The notes beneath the pieces are model-generated. The model was not told where the DNA came from and searched no databases. It worked only from the letters and a program-made list of their open reading frames with translations. DNA of 13,404 nucleotides, from positions 1 to 13,404 of the forward strand of contig DATGLG010000027.1 of the NCBI GenBank assembly GCA_035294245.1. Reading direction: 5' to 3'. Made by a program: the position numbers and the translations under genes. Positions 7,503 through 13,404 of the stretch are shown in pieces. This DNA comes from DATGLG01 sp035294245 (GTDB taxonomy: Bacteria; Pseudomonadota; Alphaproteobacteria; JACZXZ01). Numbering within the stretch: the stretch's first letter is position 1; every line of letters begins with the position of its first letter.

Positions 7503-8198
7503 ATGGCGGCCTTCCTCGTCATCGCCGACGATCATCCGCTTTTCCGTGACGCGCTGCGCCTCGCCGTCTTGCAAACCGTGGCGGCCGCCGAGATTGCGGA
7601 AGCGGAGTCCTTCGACGGCCTCTGCGCCCAGCTAAGGGCAACGCCCGACGCCGATCTGGTCCTGCTCGATCTCAACATGCCGGGCATGCGCGGCTTCTCG
7701 GGACTCCTCTACCTCCGCGCCGAGTTCGCCGCCGTCCCCGTAGTGGTGATCTCGGCGAACGAGAATACCGCCGTGATGCGCCGCGCCCTCGATCTCGGGG
7801 CGGTGGGATACATTCCGAAATCGGCGGCGGCGAGCGAGATCCGCCGCGCGCTTCAGGCCCTGCTCGCCGGCGAGACCTGGCTGCCGGCGGCACTCAACCC
7901 GGGCGAGGCGAGCCGGGACGGCGACGCCCGCCTGACGGCCTCTCTCAACAGCCTCACGCCGCAGCAAAGCCGCGTGCTGATGCTGCTGAGCGAAGGCCTC
8001 CTCAACAAGCAGATCGCCCATGCCATGCAGGTCTCCGAGGCGACCGTCAAGGCGCATGTCTCCGCCATTCTGCAAAAGCTCGGGGTCGAGAACCGCACCC
8101 AGGCGGTGATCGTCGCGCGGCGCCTCGCCGTCGAGGTCGCCGAGCCCGAGCCCGAAGCGATGAGCGGCGCGGCGAGCGGGGGGGCGGCCTCCCGGTGA
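7503..8198 (+). CDS. NarL/LuxR-family response regulator, CrbR (ErdR)-like
   Basis: The 231-residue product has a receiver domain (about 4-120) with acidic pocket ADDHP (8-12), phosphoacceptor Asp56 in LLDLNMPG, Ser84 in VISAN and Lys106 in YIPKSA. A LuxR-type helix-turn-helix (about 150-206) includes LTPQQSRVLMLLSEGLLNKQ and SEATVKAHVSAILQKLGV. An Ala/Gly/Glu-rich tail of about 20 residues follows. On phosphorylation such proteins dimerise and bind inverted repeats to activate transcription. The neighbouring SLC5-type hybrid kinase makes CrbR/ErdR, the acetate-responsive activator of acs in Vibrio and Pseudomonas, the nearest known relative; this is based on architecture and not on a search. 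It is divergent from the transporter operon and convergent with the kinase gene, 15 bases apart. The start is supported by GGGGAGAG at 7493-7500. Confidence 0.88.
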   Translation: MAAFLVIADDHPLFRDALRLAVLQTVAAAEIAEAESFDGLCAQLRATPDADLVLLDLNMPGMRGFSGLLYLRAEFAAVPVVVISANENTAVMRRALDLGAVGYIPKSAAASEIRRALQALLAGETWLPAALNPGEASRDGDARLTASLNSLTPQQSRVLMLLSEGLLNKQIAHAMQVSEATVKAHVSAILQKLGVENRTQAVIVARRLAVEVAEPEPEAMSGAASGGAASR

Positions 8199-8213
8199 GC
8201 CGCATGCCGCCGG

Positions 8214-11200
8214 TCATTCCGCGGCGCGGCGGGTCGCGAGTATGCGGGTCACGAGGGCGCGAAGCGCGGCCGGCTTGACCGGCTTGTTGAGGAGATGGAG
8301 ACCCTGGGCCCGCGCCGCGGCCTTGACGGCCTCCGAGCGATCGGCGGTCACCAGCATGGCCGGAGCGCTTGCGGCGAAATGCCGGCGCAGCGCCTCGATG
8401 CAGCGCAGCCCATCCGCCTCCGCGTCGAGGTGATAATCGACGATCATGAGGTCGACGCTGCCGATCTCCGCCGGAGAGAAGGCCAGCGCCTGCCCCAGCC
8501 CGGCCGCAACCAGGACGCGGCAGCCCCAGCCTTCGAGCAGGGTGCGCATCCCGTCGAGCACGCTCGGCTCGTTGTCGATGCAGAGCATGACCGCGCGCTC
8601 GAGGGCGGGCAGCGCGCCCGGAATCGGCGCGCTCGCTTGCGGGAGCGGTGCTGCGCGGGGCCGGCGCGGCAGCCGCACCGCGAAAAGGGTGCCGCGGCCG
8701 GGGATGGAGCGGAAGGCGACGGCGTGGTCGAGGGCGCGGGCGATGCGATCGACGATCGAGAGGCCGAGGCCGAGCCCCTGCTCCGCATTCGGCGCCGCCG
8801 CGAAGCGCTGGAACTCCTTGAACACCAGGGCCTGCTTCTCGAGCGGAATGCCGCTCCCGGTATCATGCACCTCGATCGCGACCTGCGCGCCCGCGCGCCG
8901 GGCGCCCATGAGAATCTTGCCGGCGGGCGTGTAGCGGATCGCATTCGACAGGAGGTTTTGGAGGATGCGATGGAGGAGGCGCCGGTCGCTGTTGACGGCG
9001 AGGCTGGTCGGCACGATGCGGAGATCGAGGCCCTTGCGCTCGGCGAGGGGCGCGAACTCGACGCGCAGCTCCTCGAAGAGCTCGCCGAGGGGCATGTCGC
9101 GGCGCTCCGGCGACAGCCGCCCCGCATCGAGCCGCGAGATCTCGAGGAGGGCGCCGAGAATCTCCTCGACGGCGCCGAGGGAGGTGTCCACCTTGCGCGC
9201 GAGCGCGCGCGCGGCACCATCGCCGCCGCCCGGGGCGCGCATCTCCTGCTCCATCAGGCTCGAGAGATAGAGCCGGGCCGCGTTCAAGGGCTGCAGCAGG
9301 TCGTGGCTGGCGGCGGCGAGGAAGCGCGTCTTGCCGAGATTGGCCTCCTCCGCCGCGACCTTGGCGCGGCTCAGCTCGAGGTTGAGCGCGGTGAGCTCCG
9401 CCGTGCGCGCGCGCACCCGCTCCTCCAAGAGCTCGTTGGCGGCGGCGAGCTGAGCCGCCGCCTGGACATGGGCGGTGACTTCCGAGTAGCTCGTTGCATA
9501 GCCGCCGCCGGGCATGGGGCTGCTGCGGATGTCGAGCACCGTGCCGTTCGGGCGCCGCCATTGAAACGCCGTCTCGCCATGACCGGCGAAATACTCGAGC
9601 TGCTCGGCGACGATCTTCTCGACACCGCCCTCGCCATAATCGCCCCGCTCGGCGTTGAAGCGCACGATCTCCTCGAGGGTGACCCCGACGCGGAGCAGGG
9701 CCGGCGGCAGGTCCAGGAAATCGCGGAACTGCCGGTTCCAGCACACCAGCCTGAGGTCGCGATCGACCACGCTGATGCCCTGCCGGACGTTCTCGAGGGT
9801 CGATTGCAGAAGATCGCGGTTGTACTGGATCGCCGTGGTCGCGTCGTCGAGGAGCTGCATGGCGCCCTCGATGTCGAGATTGTGCCGCTCGAGGGCGAGC
9901 GCCATGACGAGCCGCGCGGAGGGAGCGCCGATCGCGCTGGCAAGCAGATGCTCGGCGCGGCGCACGAGCTGAAAATCCGCCTTTCTCTCGCCCGGTCCCT
10001 CGGCACCCCAGGGCGCCCCGAGCTCGGCGAAGCTGCGCTGGACGCGCTCCGGGCCGAGGAAGCGCGCGACGACGGCGGCGAGCTCGGAGACGCGGATCGA
10101 GCCGTCCCAGGTCCGCGCCGTGAACTGGCCTTGGGCCGAATCCGGATCGATGAAGGCGTTGGCCTGGATGCGCTCGATCACGCGCGCCGCGGTGAGATAG
10201 GAGACGGCGGCGAAGCAGCCGATATTGGCGAGCAGGCTCCAGAACACGCCATGGGTCAGGGGATCGAAATGGAGCCCGAAGAGATGCTGCGGCCGCAGAA
10301 GGGCAAGCCCGAAGGGACCGTCACGCAGCAGGTCGAGGGGCGCCCAGCCCGATTGGGCCAGGGCTGGCAGCAGCAGGGTATAGGCCCAGACCAGGAAGCC
10401 GGCGACGACGCCGGCGACCGCACCCTTGACGTTGGCGTCGTGCCAGACGAGGCCGCCAATGAGGGCCGGGGCGAATTGCGCGACGGCGGCGAAGCTCAGG
10501 AGCCCGATCGAGGCCAGCGCCAGGGAATCGCCGATCAGCCGATAGCAGCAATAGCCGAGCAGCATGATGACCACGATCGCCGCGCGGCGGATGCGCAGGA
10601 TGAGCTTGCCCATGTCGCCGCGCTCGGCGAGGCCGAGCCTGCGCCCGTGCAGCACCATCGGCATCACCAGGTCGTTGCTGACCATATTGCTGATGGCGAC
10701 CGAGCTCACGATCACCATTCCGGTCGCGGCCGACAGTCCGCCGATGAAGGCCAGCACCGCGAGCGCCTCGTGATGGGCGGCGATCGGCAGGGCCAGCACG
10801 AACATGTCGCCATCCGCGCCGCTTCCGAAGCTGCTGAGGCCCGCGATTGCGATCGGAATGACGAAGATGTTGATGGCGACGAGGTAGAGCGGGAACAGCC
10901 ACGCCGCCTTGTAGAGATCGCGCGGATCGGTGTTCTCGACCACGATGACGTGGAATTGCCGCGGCAGGCAGAGGATGGCCGTCAGCGCCAGTCCCGTCAT
11001 GGTCACCCAGGTCGTCCCGTCGACGCTGCCGAGGAAAACGCGGCGCAGCGCGGGCTCGGCCGCAACGCGGGCGGCGAGATCGCCGAAGCCGCCGAACATG
11101 CCCCAGGTGACGAAGGCGCCGACGGCGAGGAAGGCCACGAGCTTGACCGTGGATTCAAAGGCGATCGCGAGGATCATGCCCTCGTTGTGCTCGGTCGCGT

Positions 11201-11759
11201 CGATATGCCGGGTGCCGAACAGGATGGCGAAGAGCGAGAGGAGGAGCGCCACCGCGAGCGCCGTATAGGCCGATTCCGGCCGGCTCGACGGCGAGGCCAC
11301 GGCGACCGCGGGATAATCCATCAATACGGTGAAGCTGGTCGATACCGCCTTCAGCTGCAGCGCGATATAGGGGAGCGTGCCGAGGGCGGCGATCACCGTG
11401 ACCGTCGCGGCGAGCATCTGGCTCTTGCCGTAGCGCGCCGCGATGAAGTCGGCGATCGAGGTGATGTTGTGGCTCTTCGAGATGCGGATGATGCGGCGAA
11501 TGAGCGGCCAGCCGACCGCGAACATCAGGATGGGGCCGACATAGATGGTGAGGAAATCGTACCCCGTCTTGGCCGCGAGGCCGACGCTGCCGTAGAAGGT
11601 CCAGGAGGTGCAGTAGACGGCGAGGGAGAGCGCATAGATGACCGGCTTCCCCTTGGCCCGGCCGCGCGCCTTGGCAAGGCGGTCGCCGTAATAGGCCAGG
11701 GCGAAGAGGAGCCCGACATATCCGAGGGACAGCGCCAGAATGACCCAGCCGCGAATCAT
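8214..11759 (-). CDS. Hybrid sensor histidine kinase with N-terminal sodium/solute symporter domain, CrbS (MxtR)/CbrA-like
   Basis: The product is 1181 residues. Residues 1 to about 525 form a multi-helix SLC5/SSS symporter-like domain (SLAVYCTSWTFYGSVGLAAK; TALAVALLLSLFAILFGTRH). About 535-630 resembles the STAC linker domain. A PAS domain follows (about 645-770, RQGISVVDRDLRLVCWNRQF), then a coiled coil, HisKA with His819 in AASHDLLQPLNAARLYLSSL, and HATPase with N-box LQNLLSNAIRYT (about 934), G1 DTGSGIP and G2 GLGLGLS. The C-terminal receiver has CIDNEPS, phosphoacceptor Asp1108 in IVDYHL and LNKPVKP. The family senses or transports a small solute in the inner membrane and signals to a LuxR-type regulator; the partner here is presumably the convergent gene. 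The start MIRGWVILALSLGY was chosen for its GGGGAAG Shine-Dalgarno (11762-11768) and because the open 83-residue extension upstream is Arg/Pro-rich and non-hydrophobic. The ligand is unknown. Confidence 0.92.
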   Translation of the reverse strand: MIRGWVILALSLGYVGLLFALAYYGDRLAKARGRAKGKPVIYALSLAVYCTSWTFYGSVGLAAKTGYDFLTIYVGPILMFAVGWPLIRRIIRISKSHNITSIADFIAARYGKSQMLAATVTVIAALGTLPYIALQLKAVSTSFTVLMDYPAVAVASPSSRPESAYTALAVALLLSLFAILFGTRHIDATEHNEGMILAIAFESTVKLVAFLAVGAFVTWGMFGGFGDLAARVAAEPALRRVFLGSVDGTTWVTMTGLALTAILCLPRQFHVIVVENTDPRDLYKAAWLFPLYLVAINIFVIPIAIAGLSSFGSGADGDMFVLALPIAAHHEALAVLAFIGGLSAATGMVIVSSVAISNMVSNDLVMPMVLHGRRLGLAERGDMGKLILRIRRAAIVVIMLLGYCCYRLIGDSLALASIGLLSFAAVAQFAPALIGGLVWHDANVKGAVAGVVAGFLVWAYTLLLPALAQSGWAPLDLLRDGPFGLALLRPQHLFGLHFDPLTHGVFWSLLANIGCFAAVSYLTAARVIERIQANAFIDPDSAQGQFTARTWDGSIRVSELAAVVARFLGPERVQRSFAELGAPWGAEGPGERKADFQLVRRAEHLLASAIGAPSARLVMALALERHNLDIEGAMQLLDDATTAIQYNRDLLQSTLENVRQGISVVDRDLRLVCWNRQFRDFLDLPPALLRVGVTLEEIVRFNAERGDYGEGGVEKIVAEQLEYFAGHGETAFQWRRPNGTVLDIRSSPMPGGGYATSYSEVTAHVQAAAQLAAANELLEERVRARTAELTALNLELSRAKVAAEEANLGKTRFLAAASHDLLQPLNAARLYLSSLMEQEMRAPGGGDGAARALARKVDTSLGAVEEILGALLEISRLDAGRLSPERRDMPLGELFEELRVEFAPLAERKGLDLRIVPTSLAVNSDRRLLHRILQNLLSNAIRYTPAGKILMGARRAGAQVAIEVHDTGSGIPLEKQALVFKEFQRFAAAPNAEQGLGLGLSIVDRIARALDHAVAFRSIPGRGTLFAVRLPRRPRAAPLPQASAPIPGALPALERAVMLCIDNEPSVLDGMRTLLEGWGCRVLVAAGLGQALAFSPAEIGSVDLMIVDYHLDAEADGLRCIEALRRHFAASAPAMLVTADRSEAVKAAARAQGLHLLNKPVKPAALRALVTRILATRRAAE

Positions 11760-12129
11760 TGCTTCCCCGTCCGCTCCGGCGATTGTGCCCGCCGATGATG
11801 GCGGATCGGCAAACCTGGCGTCCAGCGCCATGGAGGTCCGGGCTCCAACGTGTCGGAGGGCGCCCGGTCGTGCGAAGCCGGGGCGCCGGCGACGTTGCGC
11901 AGGAGGCCATCCGTCGCCGCTCAGCCTTGCGGCCGGTCTCGGCCGGATCCGTGCGGCGCTCATCGCGACCGCCCACACCACTGATCGGGTCGTGCACGGG
12001 CCGGCCACGCGATCGCGTCATTTGCGCTGGCATGCCGGCGGCCTAGAATATGTCATACCCTGATCTCACCTGGCGGTCGCCTCATTCCGGAGAGGCTGCC
12101 GTGTCGACCGTCATGCCGAAAGATGCGAG
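11760..12129. other. 370-bp intergenic region between the divergent kinase and DUF6352-like genes
   Basis: No convincing gene is seen; the open frames here are Arg/Pro-rich shadows in GC-rich DNA. It should hold two divergent promoters. Toward the kinase, TTGCCG and CACAAT on the reverse strand near 11780-11815 form a poor candidate with a 19-base spacer. Toward the right gene, see the separate promoter entry. No palindrome like TTAGAC..GTCTAA is present. Confidence 0.6.
12022..12049 (+). promoter_or_regulatory. Candidate promoter of the DUF6352-like gene
   Basis: TAGAAT (12044-12049) matches the -10 consensus at 5 of 6; TTGCGC (12022-12027) matches the -35 at 3 of 6, with a 16-base spacer. 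The predicted leader is about 75 bases. Support is sequence resemblance and position only. Confidence 0.4.
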
Positions 12130-13164
12130 ATGCGAATGAGCGCGGCGGCACGCCCCGATTTCTGGTTGAGCTCCGGCTACCGTCTCCTGCGCCGCAGCGG
12201 GGCAGGACGACTCGAGATCACCGATGACTTCCTTCGCGCCTATTTCGGCCGCCCCGAGATGCTCCCTGCGGCGGATTCTTCGCAGGCTGAGCACACGCTT
12301 CATGCGCTGCTCGCCGCCCATCCTCGTCACGCGGTCGCCGAGGAAGCGCTCGATGCGCTCGCCGACCCCGACCTGCGCGACAACTACCGTCACTTGCTTC
12401 GCTTTCGCGATCGGCTGCTCGCCGCCGGCACGCTCGAGGCCGCCTATCTTCGGCTTTTCCGCGGTGGGGGCATCGATATTCCGCCCCTTTTCGTCGATCA
12501 CCTTACCCATGCGATCTTGCGCAATCTTCTTGACGACTGCGACGATCCCTTCGCCGCGCGCGCGGGCGAATTGCTGTTTCGCTCGCAAAAGGTCTCCATG
12601 CAGGATGGCGCGATCCTGCTGGCCGACGAGGAAACGGTCGATCGCTACGCCGCGACCGGTGGCCTTGGCACGCTCGGCATGCTCCTCGGCGATGCGAAGA
12701 AATCGCCGGGGCGCGTCAGTCTCGACGTGCTCGGCAGCGACAATGCGGCGCTCTATTGGGAGCGCAGCGATCGTTTCGATACGGTGCTGGATTTGAGCTT
12801 CGGACACCGCGGCTCCGACGCGTTTTGCCGTGTGCTCGAGCGGTGGATCGGCCATCTCTTGGGCGTCACCGTGCATATCGAGCCGGTGCAGGCGATCCGT
12901 GACGATCATTGGCGCTGGCATGTGGGGCTCGACAGCGAGTCGAGCAGCCTATTGAACGACCTTTATCGCGGCCTCGCCATCGCTGACGACCGATTGGCGC
13001 GAATGCTCGCACTCTTCCGCCTCACCTTCGCCGATCCTGCCGTAATGCGAACGGAGCTCGCGGGTCGGCCCGTCTATCTTGGCCTGGCGATGACCCCCGG
13101 TCTCCGGCTTCGGCTCAAGCCGCAGAACCTGATCGGCAATCTTCCGCTGGCGCGGACCGGCTAG
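12130..13164 (+). CDS. Uncharacterised protein, probably DUF6352 family
   Basis: This is a 344-residue soluble-looking protein without signal peptide or membrane helices. The N-terminal PDFWLSSGYRLLRR (about 9-22), the segment LEAAYLRLFRGGGIDIPPLF (about 101-120), HAILRNLLDDCDDPFAARAGELLFRSQ (positions about 126-152; key residues Asp-Asp-Cys-Asp-Asp) and ADEETVDRYA are features I associate with the alphaproteobacterial DUF6352 family, of unknown function; this is recall, not a search. The C-terminus has PQNLIGNLPLA. Two starts are possible, 12130 (MRMSAA) and 12136 (MSAA); neither has a strong Shine-Dalgarno. The stop TAG is part of the CTAG that begins the second copy of the repeat element. 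The gene is divergent from the kinase; no functional link is apparent. Confidence 0.8.
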   Translation: MRMSAAARPDFWLSSGYRLLRRSGAGRLEITDDFLRAYFGRPEMLPAADSSQAEHTLHALLAAHPRHAVAEEALDALADPDLRDNYRHLLRFRDRLLAAGTLEAAYLRLFRGGGIDIPPLFVDHLTHAILRNLLDDCDDPFAARAGELLFRSQKVSMQDGAILLADEETVDRYAATGGLGTLGMLLGDAKKSPGRVSLDVLGSDNAALYWERSDRFDTVLDLSFGHRGSDAFCRVLERWIGHLLGVTVHIEPVQAIRDDHWRWHVGLDSESSSLLNDLYRGLAIADDRLARMLALFRLTFADPAVMRTELAGRPVYLGLAMTPGLRLRLKPQNLIGNLPLARTG

Positions 13165-13230
13165 TATTGTGACTCCAACGGCTCGTTCTGTTTGGCCGTC
13201 GTGACCGCGAGGCTCGTCCCCGCGCAGGCG
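13161..13230 (+). repeat. 70-bp direct repeat, copy 2 (element left end)
   Basis: Same orientation as copy 1 at 1907-1976, 65 of 70 bases identical. It starts CTAGTATTGTGACTCC, again with the TAG used as the stop of the gene upstream. Similarity to copy 1 ends at 13230, where a different inverted-repeat unit begins. No matching right end (TCACAAC..CTAG) is present before the window stops, so this copy is incomplete or interrupted here. Confidence 0.9.
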
Positions 13231-13404
13231 CTACGGCATGCACACAAGTCTGGATGGGCACCGCCTCCAAAGGAATAGCCGTCATTCCGGCCGGAGCGCA
13301 GCGGAGAGCCGGAATCCAGGTTTTCCGCGGAAATACTGGATTCCCGCTTTCGCGGGAATGACGAGGGGGAGAGTGCAGACTGAGATGTGTGCATGCCGTA
13401 GCGC
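13228..13404. mobile_element. Nested inverted-repeat unit with 19-bp perfect terminal repeats
   Basis: GCGCTACGGCATGCACACA at 13228-13246 is perfectly repeated in inverted orientation at 13386-13404, the last base of the window, enclosing 139 bases. The left arm starts where similarity between the two 70-bp copies ends, so the unit appears inserted into the larger element. There is no coding capacity. The arms may extend past the window edge. Confidence 0.6.
13281..13364. repeat. Double extragenic palindrome inside the nested unit
   Basis: ATTCCGGC (13284-13291) pairs with GCCGGAAT (13308-13315); ATTCCCGC-TTTC-GCGGGAAT (13340-13359) is a perfect 8-bp hairpin. They are joined by a TTTCCGCGGAAA palindrome. 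The unit is framed by GTCATTCC and GAATGACGA. The second hairpin is the same stem as in the transporter-operon repeat at 5802-5821. It could act as a bidirectional transcript end for the gene upstream, though no T-tract follows. Confidence 0.8.

Noticed and set aside
8295..11798. An uninterrupted plus-strand frame of 1167 codons opposite the kinase gene
   Set aside because: It is antisense to a clearly recognisable kinase with all motifs in order. The translation is Asp/Glu/Arg/Gly-rich low complexity, as expected from complementing GC-biased codons.
11760..12008. An N-terminal extension of the kinase by 83 codons
   Set aside because: The extension is Arg/Pro-rich and polar before the first membrane helix, and the internal ATG at 11759 has a good Shine-Dalgarno and gives the family-typical N-terminus.

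Overview
The window looks like a chromosomal segment of a high-GC alphaproteobacterium. The grounds are very GC-rich coding DNA, strong third-position G/C bias, a tRNA-Tyr / tRNA-Gly / tuf transcript, a DUF6352-type protein, and short extragenic palindromes with ends like ATTCCCGC..GCGGGAAT. No phage, plasmid, CRISPR or rRNA genes are seen. The exact order cannot be fixed from the sequence; a Rhodospirillales- or Hyphomicrobiales-like lineage is the best guess.

Region 1 (1-1428), information processing. On the minus strand a single promoter near 455-483 should drive tRNA-Tyr(GTA), tRNA-Gly(TCC) and the start of tuf (EF-Tu), which runs off the left edge. Divergently, rlmB (23S rRNA 2'-O-methyltransferase) is read on the plus strand.

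Region 2 (1429-2260), small-element territory. A small membrane protein gene (DUF2905 type) lies between two extragenic repeat elements that share a 31-bp block in opposite orientations. The downstream one is a candidate MITE of about 210 bp bounded by CTAG and imperfect inverted ends. A tRNA-Thr(TGT) follows.

Region 3 (2265-7255), a complete branched-chain-amino-acid-type (HAAT family) ABC importer on the minus strand. The order is Tat-exported substrate-binding protein, permease LivH, a fused LivM-LivG permease/ATPase, and LivF ATPase. A paired-hairpin repeat separates the binding protein from the membrane components.

Region 4 (7256-11759), a two-component system. A NarL/LuxR-type response regulator is divergent from the transporter. 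Convergent to it is a hybrid histidine kinase with a sodium/solute symporter (SLC5-like) N-terminus, resembling the CrbS/CrbR (MxtR/ErdR) pair known for acetate control. A perfect 16-bp palindrome (TTAGAC-TTTG-GTCTAA) sits between the divergent regulator and transporter promoters. The simplest model, an inference, is that the kinase senses a small carboxylate-like or amino-acid-like solute, the regulator binds this palindrome, and it activates the transporter operon and possibly itself.

Region 5 (11760-13404). A 370-bp gap is followed by a DUF6352-type gene of unknown function. At its stop codon lies a second copy of the 70-bp element end found after the DUF2905 gene, here interrupted by a nested 19-bp inverted-repeat element that reaches the right edge of the window.
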